Source: Fusarium oxysporum f. sp. lycopersici 4287 (lineage: Eukaryota; Ascomycota; Sordariomycetes; Hypocreales; Nectriaceae). From it: a stretch of DNA of 64,000 bases. A model generated the notes under the pieces. The model saw only the letters and a list, made by a program, of their open reading frames with translations. It searched no databases and was not told the origin of the DNA. The position numbers and the translations under genes are program-made. Where the stretch lies: contig NC_030991.1 of the NCBI RefSeq assembly GCF_000149955.1, positions 3,206,114 to 3,270,113 on the forward strand, read 5' to 3'. This document shows, piece after piece, positions 9,864 through 20,030 of this stretch (positions are counted from its first letter, which is position 1; each line of letters opens with the position of its first letter).

Positions 9864-10243
9864 TCAGTTTTGAGAATGAATGACAAACTGTGAGTGGTTC
9901 AGGCAATTGAAGGCGAACATCAGATAGCAATCACTCCTTCTACTCAGCTCCTCACAGGATACCGGTATGCACCAGAGCTTGTTGTTTTTTGGAAGCCAGA
10001 GAAACATCTCGTCTTCGTGCAAGATCGACGCATATGAGATATCACAATCGTCTTCCAGAGTAATATTCCGCTCTTCTGTTTCATTGGTTAGCACTTGCTA
10101 GGATATTAAGTAAGTATAATCTTACTTAGCTCCTGAAAGACTTCATTCGAGGCCACAGTGTATTCTTGAAGGTGTGACCAGCTTTTGGGAGAGGGTAAAG
10201 CAGGCAAAGAGGGAGGGGGCAAAGTGGGCAAAGAGGCTGCCAT
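9864..10243 (-). CDS. Two-exon hypothetical protein, 109 aa, paralogue of the next gene
   Basis: Exon 1 10243-10126, intron 10125-10077 (GTAAGA, branch TGCTAAC, ACAG, 49 nt), exon 2 10075-9864, phase 1. The N-terminus is a proline-rich stretch, then YTVASNEVFQEL up to the splice, then ITLEDDCDI and LWLPKNNKLWCIPVSCEE. The gene upstream has the same arrangement: proline-rich stretch, VFKEL, phase-1 intron, then WIPPNEIIWYIPETQYD. This one lacks the partner's first exon and its C-terminal third. The frame is open back to 10321, where it abuts the neighbour's stop codon. Function unknown; it may be a truncated tandem duplicate. Confidence 0.5.
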
Positions 10244-10321
10244 TGTCGGGACAAAGCAAGTATGGAAGAATGAGAAGTGTCTGTCCGTTTTTGAAGCGGC
10301 CTGTTGGGACTTTAAATACAT

Positions 10322-11570
10322 CTACATACTGGGAGGGGCTAAATAAGACTCTAGGGGGTGTAGTTCCCCAGATACATGCAGGGCGGCAGGAGGCTGCCCA
10401 TAATGGTCGCTGATCTTGGTGGGAAAGCCTCCTAGGTCTGCATTCCCATCGTAATCAGTGCTGTCAAAGTCTACCCACATCTCATAATCTTTCCCCTTAT
10501 TATACCCCACGATTTTATCACGATTGGTCTTGATCAAGGCTGTAACGCACCTAGCTTCATTTGTGCAGCTAGTCGCGCTTTGGTACATAAAAAGACGAGG
10601 CTGAAGTGACAGAAACATACCCGCAAAAGCTAAGGTACAACCAGTCACCATCTCTATATCGTACTGAGTTTCCGGAATGTACCAAATTATTTCGTTTGGA
10701 GGAATCCACTCGTACTCCTTTCGAAGGTGGCATACCTCTATAGGCACAGAGAGGCAGGCTTCCCTCAGGACAGCCCCTTGTCTTTCTACACAGCAGGTAA
10801 GTACCAGTCGATCTGCTAAGAGAACAAAATCTTACCTAACTCTTTGAAGACAGTATCAATAACCACATGATATGGTTGTCCATTTGGCCAATCATTAGGA
10901 GGAGGTAGAGCGGGAGCTAAGGCCATCTCGAATACAAAACAGTATTCAAATGGGACCATTTTGAGCGGCTCTCTATTTGTGAAATAGGGGCAAGTCTCTC
11001 CTGAGTTAGTGTTGATAGTTAGACGAGAGTTTGGATTGATGCTTGCACTTGAAGTCGATGAGTTATTCGAGGGAGTAGACTCGCTTGGACGGGGACTTGA
11101 GGAATGTTTTGTTACGCTATACGGGTTCTTGGACTTTTCCTCTCTGCAATTTGTTTAGCTTACACGATATTTTGTAGGTAGTGGTTCTCATACTCATGCC
11201 CAATCCAAACTTCGCCAACAGGATAATATTGGCAATTTGTATCCTCAGTAACTTTGACTTCCATTTTGACCCAATGTCCAAATGACTTGTCCTTGAAAAG
11301 TGGTTCAAATACCAGGTCAATGACGCCATCTCGCTCTTCGCAGGAGGCAGGCGAATTATCGAGTAGAAAGCCTGTTATATCAATCTTGTTGTCGCTCTGG
11401 TGGTCGCTTTTGCTACCCCCTTCGGCATCAATACCGTCGACAGATGTTATTGTAAGCTCGGCAAAGAATTTTACACCTCGCTTCGTTCTATGAGAAACCT
11501 TGATAGCGGGGTCAAGATGCCGAATGAAATCAAGGTCCCGCCAAAGGACTGTAGAGTATTGGTGCTCCAT
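10322..11570 (-). CDS. Three-exon hypothetical protein, 382 aa
   Basis: Exon 1 11570-11194, intron 11193-11144 (GTATGA, branch GCTAAAC, GCAG), exon 2 11143-10836, intron 10835-10786 (GTAAGA...GTAG), exon 3 10785-10322. Each intron is 50 nt and the total coding length is a multiple of three. Exon 1 carries VKFFAELTITSVDG and GHWVKMEVKVTEDTN, beta-rich. Exon 2 is Ser/Thr/Pro-rich and ends VVIDTVFKEL. Exon 3 has CTLAFAGMFLSLQPRLF and GKDYEMWVDFDSTDYDG. No signal peptide or membrane segment is certain and no known family was recognised. The neighbouring 109-aa gene is a shorter paralogue. Confidence 0.55.
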
Positions 11571-12205
11571 TCTCGACGAGGCAAATTAAGGCAACCAAAG
11601 CAATCGTGGGAAGGAAACAGCGGATTCGATGAGTGAAGTACATGGGAAGACCACTTTGGCAAGCCATTTCGCGCCAGCTTTCTCGTTCCATAATGCATGG
11701 GTTATGACATAACTTTGAGACCATTTGAATCAATGCTTTCACCCGAGTGAGCAAAATCCTTGGGGCTTTCTCGTGGTTCCAACGATAATAACAAGGGCAC
11801 GCCCCCTCCACCACCCTCTGTTTCGTGTGGGCCGACAGAAAGGGCTAGCCGGGCTCCAAAGGCAGCCTACAGGGATACTACCCGCCCTAGGGTCAGAGCA
11901 AGGATGTACATCGACGGTGCGCAGGGCCGGAGGGGCGTGTAATTGCACGCTTCGATTTAGTCCTGTTCTCTCAACTACAAGCCTCGTCCTCTCCAACGAC
12001 AGCATGGTTGTGTGTTACAGCTACTCCAGATAAAATCTATCTTTCTCATTGGCTGACGGGTCAATAGAGTATCTGTCACAAGTATAGGCCATCGCCGCCC
12101 TTATTCTTCTTTCTTGACCTCCGTCTTCTCTCTCTCACAAAGCTCACCAGCCCCTGATTCTATATTCACTTCGCCCTATTTTCTTACCAATCTTTCCCCC
12201 CCGAG
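11571..12205. other. Intergenic region between divergent genes
   Basis: Promoters for the minus-strand 382-aa gene and the plus-strand coiled-coil gene presumably lie here. A pyrimidine-rich tract (about 12110-12200) directly precedes the ATG at 12206, as is common at fungal start sites. Overlapping frames on both strands look non-coding. Confidence 0.35.
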
Positions 12206-13169
12206 ATGACGAAGCCAGCTCAAGTCCCTGCCATCCCCGAGTCTTCGGGCGATTTGGATCCCAAAGATATGAAAGTTGTGGTACTCACCATCAACTTTCT
12301 GTCACTCAAACTCTGCATATCACCCAGCAGTATTTCGCCCACTTGTCGAGGAGCTGGGGCTTGGTCCTCTCAATTGTGCCGCTAATGCTCGGGATGACAT
12401 CTGCTTGCAGCTGGGAGCTCATCTTGAGAAGAAAGGCGCGTCAGAAGAACATCTTCGGCGTGATTTTCGCCTACTCTTACAAGAAAGGGAGACTCCTCGA
12501 GGCACCAAATTCGAACCCTTGGACGAGACGGATCCAGATCAGGACTCTGATAGTGAGACTGTTCTTCGAGAACTGAATCATTTGCTCAAACTCGGCATTG
12601 TTGACTACAGCAAAGATGTAAACAAAAAGCTTCTCGCTGCTTGTAGCATCGGCTTGTCGCAACTCGGTCGAATAATCAAACACCGCCCAAGAACTTCACT
12701 TGTCAACTATTGTTGGCGAGTTCAGAAGCGCCTTGAAAGTTTCCCAAACAGCCGATTCTCAACCAGTCGACCCGTCCGCCCTCCATCTGCCCAACCACCT
12801 CAAGAAGCAGCGATGAACAAGGTCTTAAGACGTCTGGAGCAACTCGAAGAAGACTTCGAGGAACTGAGAAAGGAGCAGAGGGATCAGGACGTCAAAAACA
12901 ACCTTAACCTGAACTTCCGGGTTGATAATGCTAGCGATGGTCAATTCAACAAGGCTACCAACTATCTCTCGGACATTGCTCAGAAGATCGATGATATTTC
13001 TCAGAAGCTCGATGACATTTCGTATTACCCCCTGACCAGCAACAAGGGGCCAGTCGGGCCTCCTTGCACCCCAGCGGACGGAACAGATGATGGCCAGTAT
13101 ATCAATATCGCAGAGGGCTGCGATGCTCCAGAGCTTGCCGCTACAGAACAGCAAGCCACGTTCGATTGA
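12206..13169 (+). CDS. Coiled-coil hypothetical protein, about 300 aa
   Basis: The main frame runs from about 12327 to TGA at 13169. A good start (ATG at 12206 after a C-rich leader) lies in another frame, with an intron-like GTACTC...CCAG stretch between. The simplest splice does not keep phase; using a later AG at 12350 or 12353 does. The N-terminal exon is therefore unresolved. The protein contains KVLRRLEQLEEDFEELRKE, a clear coiled coil, and a repeated IAQKIDDISQKLDDIS near the C-terminus. The rest is hydrophilic and partly disordered. Function unknown. Confidence 0.5.
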
Positions 13170-13317
13170 TCAGGTTGCCATCAGAAACATTCCTCGTTTC
13201 CAAAGCAAATATATTAAGTACATCTTTGACTGGAAACGATTGGTTATGACCGTTGTATTTGCAAGGGTCGGCTTTAATTGATCATTCTTTCCCCATATTA
13301 ATAAAGGACAATAATAT

Positions 13318-13746
13318 CTACAAATCAACTGAGCGTAGTGTAATAACTGACGGCCCATTCTCCAATTCCTCCTTTTCGCGTAGAACACAATACCGACATC
13401 TACCGTCCTGCTCTGGCGCAGAGTTCCCACACTCAAAACACCTCACTCGCACCCTGATAGGCTTCCTAAGACCTTTTGCTTCCCACTGCTTGCTTTTTTT
13501 GTCTCTCGTAATTTTTAACTTGCGTAATAAATCCTCCAAGTTCTCGACTTCATTCAAGGATTCGTCTGTTTTGGCGTCGATTGGAGTTGTATTGACTGGA
13601 TGCTTGGTGGATGTCCCTTCGACTCCCCTGGAAACAAAGTCTTGGCCCTCATCTTCAAGCTTGGGGATCTTCAGTATCTCGGATTTCAGATCCGTATTTG
13701 AACGTCTCTTCCGTGTAGAGTTCGTGTTTGGGTTCAGGTAGTTCAT
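13318..13746 (-). CDS. Zinc-ribbon-like hypothetical protein, 142 aa
   Basis: Single exon, ATG at 13746. A basic N-terminus (TRKRRSNTDLKSE) is followed by an acidic helical middle and then a Cys cluster RCFECGNSAPEQDGRCRYC, i.e. C-x2-C-x9-C-x2-C, which suits one bound zinc. The arrangement suggests a small nuclear protein, but no named family was recognised. It converges on the coiled-coil gene, with about 150 bp between the two stop codons. Confidence 0.5.
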   Translation of the reverse strand: MNYLNPNTNSTRKRRSNTDLKSEILKIPKLEDEGQDFVSRGVEGTSTKHPVNTTPIDAKTDESLNEVENLEDLLRKLKITRDKKSKQWEAKGLRKPIRVRVRCFECGNSAPEQDGRCRYCVLREKEELENGPSVITLRSVDL

Positions 13747-13816
13747 TTTAAAAGTTGCAAAGACAATTCAAGTATTTACGTAGGAAGTGTGATATTTAAC
13801 TACTGTCTGCTAGCCT

Positions 13817-14359
13817 TTATATCCATACCGCGGTTGAAGTTTCGTGGATGACTGTTCCGAGTATTGCATCGAAAGGATCGGCAAGACCCAATGTGCAGGT
13901 ACTGGGCCACCAGGGTTCACCGACAGGATCAGTACCCATAACGACTACCCTTTTAGACATCATCCATCCATACTTTTCGGCTGGACTCGCATCAGGAAGG
14001 ATAACAACACCATTGACCGCCTTGTCATTAAGAGGCGGGTTGCACACCATGCGAAAGTGACCACGTGCATGGTAATAGCTAACAGAGGGGTCCTTGTAAC
14101 CCCTAACCTTTAAAAAATGTTTAATTGATTTTTCTGTCCCAATGACAGCGATGCAAGGACAGTAACCAGGTTGCGAGCTTGCAGTGCTGTGTGATGATTT
14201 TAGAGGAAATTCGTCTGACTCGTGGCTTTGCGAGCGTCTTGGGTGTTTGTTGAGGCAGAGGCTGATAATTATGATAATAAGAACAATGAAAATAAGGGGA
14301 ATAACAATGCAAAGTGCGATAACAACATTTCGTGAGACCGTGAGGCTGACAGTCGTCAT
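13817..14359 (-). CDS. Single-pass membrane protein, 180 aa
   Basis: ATG at 14359. After about ten residues comes one strongly hydrophobic segment (VVIALCIVIPLIFIVLIIII, about residues 12-35), then a basic patch KHPRRSQ. The 140-residue tail has no further membrane span. The N-terminus lacks a typical cleavage site, so a signal anchor is likely. The tail includes YCPCIAVIGTEKSIKHFLKV and AEKYGWMMSKRVVVMG. Function and partner are unknown. Confidence 0.5.
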   Translation of the reverse strand: MTTVSLTVSRNVVIALCIVIPLIFIVLIIIIISLCLNKHPRRSQSHESDEFPLKSSHSTASSQPGYCPCIAVIGTEKSIKHFLKVRGYKDPSVSYYHARGHFRMVCNPPLNDKAVNGVVILPDASPAEKYGWMMSKRVVVMGTDPVGEPWWPSTCTLGLADPFDAILGTVIHETSTAVWI

Positions 14360-14738
14360 CTTGAGTATTTGGCGAACTAGCTTGGTCTAGGTCTTGGGGG
14401 TGGTTTTGGACAGCCAGTGGTATCGTATGCACCGCGGGCCGGATGAGGTTTGGGTGATGAGTGAAGCATGAGTCAAGGTTGATCGAAATTGTTATGTGGT
14501 TGGCGAACCAGTGTCGATGAGGCCTGCCAGTTGTTGCCTTGTCGGGTTGCACATTCCTTTAAGTATTGATACGCTCTACAGGTTCAAGGATGATATACTT
14601 GCTTCTTTCAATTCTGAACTCGTAATGAATGCAATATTTCTGGGTAGGTGACAGCACCAACAGCGATTGATACGATCGCTACTTAAGCACACGCCCCCAT
14701 TATAGCGCCGGAATGCGTGGCTGCAGCCCCGAGCGACA

Positions 14739-14834
14739 CTATTCCTCATTTGCATCACAACGCTATTCCTTATTTGCATCACAGCGCTATTCCTTATTTG
14801 CATCACAACGCTATTCCTCATTTGCATCACAGCA
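14739..14834. repeat. Four tandem 24-bp units containing ATTTGCAT
   Basis: Four adjacent 24-bp units (starts 14739, 14763, 14787, 14811) differ at only two positions (CCTC/CCTT and CACAAC/CACAGC). Each contains ATTTGCAT. The array ends 135 bp before the ATG of the 416-aa gene and is a candidate clustered upstream binding site. It gives open frames on both strands that are probably not genes. Confidence 0.85.
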
Positions 14835-14969
14835 TCTTGGGACAGGCATTCCCTGCAGTGGTACGTTGGCAAGACCCACCTCTGGCGCCACGCAATAATC
14901 AGCCGTTCTCGGCACAAGCGTTTTTAATTCGCGCACCCACCAGCTCGCTCCTACGAGACTCATCAGACA

Positions 14970-16359
14970 ATGAGCGGGAAACTACCATCGCTCGTCCCGG
15001 GACAGGCGTCACATCAACGCGACCAGCCATCACGCCAACAAGCCGCGGCATTTAGAAAATTGATTGAGAAGATACCCAAGAGCGAGAATGAGTGGCAGGA
15101 TGCTCGAGAAGTGCATCGGTTTGCGACCCCTGAAGATGTCTATAGAACGGTTTTATCTCTTGTTCAGGATATTCAGGGTGAATATATGCCTGAGGATCTG
15201 CGGAGATTGATTTACATTGCCGTTTGCTGTGTAGATCACAGCGAAAACGAGGCTGAAGCTTACCACAAGTATCGGTCCCGCGTCCACGCAAAGGACGACC
15301 TCAGAGAATTCACTATTCGCAACTACATGTCTTTAGTCCGAGGTTTAGTTACTTTGTTAGATGGACTCTACCTGAAATTACGGCACCGTGGCTTTGAGGC
15401 CGCTCTGCTTTTTGGTGAGAGATGAACAGTAGCCTCTTCAAGACAGCACTGACGATAAGCAGCACCACTCAATCTGGGAGCTCTAGGCTACTATAAACAA
15501 GCACCAGACCAATTTGCATCATGTTTTCCGACAATAGAAATCACCCCTGAGGTACAATCATCTCTGGCACTTTACCTCCCATTCATTATTACCACCCGGC
15601 ACCCGGAGTATAGGTAAGCCTATTTCCAATCAGTGGCCGAGGAAAAGCTAATGAAAGCAGATACAAGAAGGTTTGCCGAGCGCTTGGTACCAACATTTTC
15701 AACGAGGAGGAATACCTCAAGTTTGTCTCTGTCTTGCAAAGCGGAAGACCAATACCCTACGTACTCCCAGCTCCCAACACACCAGACCCTTCAGTAGCCT
15801 CTCCCGATAATAAAGGCCGCTATGACCCGGTTCGAGATCAGTGGTTACCTGTTACCATCCCTAACCTCACTGGCTACAAGCCATTCACGATTCCGGAATC
15901 CATTCAGCAAATCATAGCAAGAGCTGGCAAGCAACAAGATGATCCTGTCAGCCAGGATATACTTGGTGCAGTCATCTTCAGGTTTAGGTGGTCTCGGGAC
16001 CACCAAGAGGCTGTCGACCGAGTAATTGACGTATTAGTAAGTTAAAGTCTGAGAACCTGGGCAACAAGCTAACTGGAGAGAAACACTCGGGCTTTCTTAG
16101 TACAGGGGCATCAATAGGGATGCAATTCTTTTATCGGCATGACTCTGGGTCAATAGTAGTCCCTATGGGATATCAAGCCATTATTATTCCAGCTGTCGCA
16201 ACTACCGAGGCAGTTACCGTAACAATAAGCCACCAAGATACAGCAGAGGATATTATATGGAATGTTATCTCTGGGTTACTACTTGGACAAGGCACAAAGC
16301 TGACAACACGAAGATCGATTCATTATAATGCAGTTATGCTTCCGATTCTAAAACCGTAA
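14970..16359 (+). CDS. Four-exon hypothetical protein, 416 aa
   Basis: Exons 14970-15414, 15463-15613, 15661-16036 and 16081-16359; introns of 48, 47 and 44 nt with donors GTGAGA, GTAAGC and GTAAGT, branch-like CACTGAC, GCTAAT and GCTAAC, and AG acceptors. All phases agree and the sum is 417 codons. The protein has helical N-terminal half features (DVYRTVLSLVQDIQGEYM, LRRLIYIAVCCVDHSENEAE, YMSLVRGLVTLLDGLYLKL), then a middle with KFVSVLQSGRPIPYVLPAP, and a beta-rich C-terminus (YQAIIIPAVATTEAVTVTI). No family recognised. It is one of the best-preserved genes of the island and has a 24-bp repeat array upstream. Confidence 0.6.
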
Positions 16360-16368
16360 ACGGCCATG

Positions 16369-16980
16369 CTATCTATGCCCCCCCTTTTCTTCCGTCCGCT
16401 TGGTAGTGTCTATGAGTACTGGGGTGCCTCCTTCGTACACACTGACGGGAAATTCGCCAGTGGCTGGTGGGTTTCCTTCAGTCGTTAGAAACGCAAACCG
16501 GAAGGGCGATAAGTCATTCACCTGATGAATCACCCTTAGGCGAGCTTTGCTCTGAGGTGTTTCCGCTCTCCTGCGGCTGGTCGTTGTTGTCTGGCATGTT
16601 GACTCGGAGTACAGTGCAGTTGTGCCGTGTCTAAGGCAAGGAACAGTCATATCTTATACGTCGCAGAGGCTCAACAATTCGAGCATTAGAGCTGGGTTCA
16701 CTTGGTCTACATAACTGGCCCGGATGAGAGCCGACTCAGGATTGTTGGTAGAGGCGTGTGCATTGCATTAGGGATTGAGGTCATATAGAATGCGCATGGT
16801 TCGCTTCACTTACATCCTAGGGGCTGCATAACGCGAGTCGTTCATCTGATAAATCACCCTCAGGCGGACTCGGCTCTAAGGCGTTTGACATGTTGTCTCG
16901 ACGTATGGATTAATGGAGCATTTTGGCTCTCAGGCTAGGAACGATCCCATCTTATGGAGACTCATCTTTAGAGCAATCTC
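16369..16980. repeat. Two diverged direct copies of an unclassified sequence
   Basis: The stretch around 16500-16700 (GATAAGTCATTCACCTGATG...) recurs in diverged form around 16830-16980 (GCGAGTCGTTCATCTGATAA...), in the same order and orientation, including a shared AGGAAC...ATCTTAT block. A 93-codon minus-strand frame (16650-16369) covers the first copy but is stopped in the second. This looks like an old duplicated element, not a gene. Confidence 0.4.
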
Positions 16981-17161
16981 TTGGCTATATCCTTAAGCTC
17001 AGCCTGCTGGTTCGCTTGGCATGACCTTAACCTGCTGTTATCATAATTTCTTTCAATGCTTCCAACTTGATGTCTGAATCGCCATTGCTGCAGGTCACTC
17101 GGTGCTATGGCTAGACTGCTTTTACTACTGCTCAAGGCAGCATAACGGGTTACTTTAGTGA

Positions 17162-17642
17162 GTCGCAAAACCGAGACTGTGAGTGGGGAAGTAAGCCAGT
17201 CGCAAAACCGAGACTGTGAGTGGGGAGGTAAGCCAGTCGCAAAATCGAGACTGTGAGTGGGGAAGTAAGCCAGTCGCAAAATCGAGACTGTGAGTGGGGA
17301 AGTAAGCCAGTCGCAAAACCGAGACTGTGAGTGGGGAGGTAAGCCAGTCGCAAAATCGAGACTGTGAGTGGGGAGGTAAGCCAGTCGCAAAACCGAGACT
17401 GTGAGTGGGGAAGTAAGCCAGTCGCAAAACCGAGACTGTGAGTGGGGAGGTAAGCCAGTCGCAAAATCGAGACTGTGAGTGGGGAAGTAAGCCAGTCGCA
17501 AAATCGAGACTGTGAGTGGGGAGGTAAGCCAGTCGCAAAACCGAGACTGTGAGTGGGGAGGTAAGCCAGTCGCAAAATCGAGACTGTGAGTGGGGAGGTA
17601 AGCCAGTCGCAAAACCGAGACTGTGAGTGGGGAAGTAAAGCC
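17162..17642. repeat. 37-bp minisatellite, 13 copies, with six-unit higher-order structure
   Basis: Thirteen head-to-tail 37-bp units. Units vary at just two sites: AAAACCG or AAAATCG, and GGGGAAG or GGGGAGG. Writing each unit by the two variants, units 1-6 read CA, CG, TA, TA, CG, TG and units 7-12 read CA, CG, TA, TG, CG, TG; unit 13 restarts with CA. So a 222-bp block of six units was itself duplicated. Because 37 is not a multiple of three and the unit lacks minus-strand stops, all three minus frames are open across it; these are not genes. Confidence 0.95.
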
Positions 17643-17657
17643 ATACGTTAGGCTTCC

Positions 17658-18563
17658 ATGGGTAACGCAACCCAAAGGCAAACAGCACGTGCCCAGCCTC
17701 CTCCAATGTTGATCAGCAAAAGTTTGTCCAAGGCAGGGGTTCTCCGATCCTCGACACTACCAGGCACTATTACCATGACGTCGAGTATCTCAGTCGATGA
17801 AGCCAAAGAGCAAATTTGTGAGAATGGCTTCTACGCGGTAGATGACCCGGAAATAGGGTCAAGCATTGAGGAGATGGACGAAAAAGAGCTGTCCTACGAC
17901 TTCTCTGACGAAACAGGCTATGATTTCTGCTTAAAAAACGTGTTGTTGAACTCGGTTAGTTTTCCGCCTTCTATTCACGATCAATGCTGACCGATGTAGC
18001 CCGTTCAAGATATCATCGATTCACTGAAGCCTAATTCAAGCTCACGGTACCTCCTCATGCATCGCGGATACCTTGCGCAAGACCCGGGACACATATACAC
18101 CCTTCGGAATGGCGGAGAAGACCGCGGTGTCTTGGTTGTTCAACTCTGGACAAAGGGATCTAGAGTCACTTACCACCGCCGTTCGCATCTGGTTCCGCTT
18201 ACACGTATTCGGGCGGCAAACAAATTGTGGGAGGTAGCTTCGAAACAACTCCAGGATAGAGGCTGCGAAGCAAAACCTATGTGCTTTGAGCAAGGAGGAT
18301 TGTATGTCTAGATCCCTCTCCGCTTTGCATAATTAACCATGAGTAGGGTTATCTCTGATGCTAGAATATCGTTTGAGCGGGACCAAAAGCGATGTTATTA
18401 TTATACCTATGTTGAAAGTTTCCTTCTAGAAAAATGGGAACGAGAAGCAAAAGCAAAGGGGGAATACACTGAGGAAGACATGACACTTCAACCTCCCGCA
18501 TCTAGACGTCCTTCGGATGTAGCCAAGTTAGGTGTGCAGGTGCGGCGAACTCATCAAGAATGA
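17658..18563 (+). CDS. Three-exon hypothetical protein, 232-271 aa
   Basis: Exon 1 17658 (or ATG 17775)-17954, intron 17955-17999 (GTTAGT, TGCTGAC, TGTAG), exon 2 18000-18301, intron 18302-18346 (GTATGT, AATTAAC, TAG), exon 3 18347-18563. Both introns are 45 nt and phases match, giving 271 aa from 17658 or 232 aa from 17775; the second start is better because it lies further from the minisatellite. The first exon is acidic (SSIEEMDEKELSYDF); exon 2 has GVLVVQLWTKGSRVTYHRR; exon 3 has RCYYYTYVESFLLEKWERE. No domain recognised. Confidence 0.55.
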
Positions 18564-18595
18564 AGCATGTAGCTCTGGGCCGTGTATAATTGATA

Positions 18596-19580
18596 CTATG
18601 ACCACGGTAAAGTGTAAAATAAACCATTATCACTGTATTCAACTCCAGCCGGAGCTAAAGTGAAATATCTCCCATCGCCTAATGATGATATAGGATTGAG
18701 AAGGTTGTCGTGTGTTGTATTGAAGAAGTCACCTTGAAGGTCGTCGATGCGTCCAGTCACACCTCTTTGTCCGTCTGCCGGGGGGCAGTCAACGCCATGT
18801 ATAGGAATAGATTGTGACGGGTTGATTAAAGAGTTTTGGGATGGCGCGGTATCGGCCTGGAGTGACGGAAGGTGCTGTCGTGCTGGCTTCTTGGAAGGAA
18901 ACTCAGGTTCAGGGGTGTGTTGCCGTTTCACGATCATTGGACTCTGATCCATTGCCGAATTGAACTTGCGAGTGACACGACGCCGGACGGAAGCTTTGAG
19001 GCGGCTGATTTGGCGACCAGTGCATGTTTTATGACGGAGGAAGGCGTCGGTCATTGAAAAACCCTCAGAGCATGATGGACATATACAGTAACAATCGATG
19101 TCTTTCAGAATCAGCTCCGTTCAGTCTCTGCCATGCGCACACTTACGTGACTCAAAATGTCGTTTCAGGTTCGATTTGTCGCGGATATTTTGTTCGCAAC
19201 CATTCTTTGGGCATTCCTGTTTTTGGTTTCGAGCATAATCGAGTTCGATGATCGGACGATGCAATCGACATCGTGCAATTCTCCCCAGAAGGAGCAGTTC
19301 CCGCGTCTAAGGAGTCAGCTGAAGTAGACAAATACTGATACTATCCCACCATATAGTCTTGCACATGGTCATCAAGTGCCTCGACGGTAAAAAAACACTG
19401 CTCGCAGCGTTGACACACATTTGGTCCATCGGACCTGGGTTCAGAAAGGTCATGCTTCCGGCATAACTCATATTCCTGATTCAATTCCCGCTCTTGATTC
19501 TCGAATTCTTCGTAATGCTGGCGCAACGCGTTCGCACTGTCAAAATCATTATAGCAAATTTGACACATGAATGATGGCAT
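18596..19580 (-). CDS. C2H2-type zinc-finger protein, 298 aa, three exons
   Basis: Exon 1 19580-19350, intron 19349-19307 (GTGGGA, GCTGAC, TTAG), exon 2 19306-19147, intron 19146-19102 (GTAAGT, GCTGAT, AAAG), exon 3 19101-18596; phases agree. Four finger-like modules: FMCQICYNDFDSANALRQH and NVCQRCEQCFFTVEALDDH in exon 1, CPKNGCEQNIRDKSNLKRH in exon 2, and CICPSCSEGFSMTDAFLRH in exon 3. The C-terminal 120 residues are Ser/Pro/Gln-rich. This is the layout of fungal DNA-binding C2H2 proteins; a nuclear regulatory role is inferred. Each intron separates fingers instead of splitting one. Confidence 0.7.
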
Positions 19581-19737
19581 CGTGATATTTAAGAGGAAGA
19601 AAGACGCCGAATGCCTGGACGGGTCGTTTTCAAACGCCTGGCCAAAACGATTAGTCAGCTAGCACCCCGCTTATAAAAACCTGACCTCGGCGCACTTAAA
19701 AATATGACTTTAAGAACCTGGAAACACCATTATCGCA

Positions 19738-20030
19738 ATGGTCAAGTGCACTGAATGTGACGGCTTCGGATTGAAGGGCAATGCGATCTGCGCAGGGTGT
19801 AACGGATCGGGAAGCCGCGACTCGAGTTTCATGCCCCGCAATGTGAGTTTTCTTTCTATCCGTCAAGCAGCTCGATTAATGGAAAACAGATGCAATTTAG
19901 ACCCTACGGAGGTCATATTCTCCACGGACGCACTCATGATATTCCCGATGACATACCCTCGCTGGCCTGCTTCCCACCTGATAATACTGCAGTACTCTTT
20001 TATAGAACATGGCATGTGCGGTTTATTTAA
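19738..20030 (+). CDS. 81-aa CXXCXGXG cysteine-rich mini-protein
   Basis: Exon 1 19738-19842, intron 19843-19889 (GTGAGT...AACAG, 47 nt), exon 2 19890-20030, phase 0. The first 26 residues contain CTECDGFG and CAGCNGSG, the paired CXXCXGXG motif of the DnaJ cysteine-rich domain and of small BSD2-like zinc chaperones. A DnaJ has four such motifs; only two are here, and there is no J domain. The remaining 45 residues (PYGGHILHGRTHDIPDDIP) are unrecognised. Zinc binding is likely; any chaperone role is inference. Confidence 0.5.

Noticed and set aside
14713..15055. Plus- and minus-strand proteins across the ATTTGCAT array
   Set aside because: Frames follow the 24-bp repeat (a multiple of three) and have no conserved features outside it.
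17150..17706. Three overlapping minus-strand proteins with repeated THSLDFATG-like units
   Set aside because: All three frames are open only because the 37-bp minisatellite lacks minus-strand stops; this is not evidence for genes.
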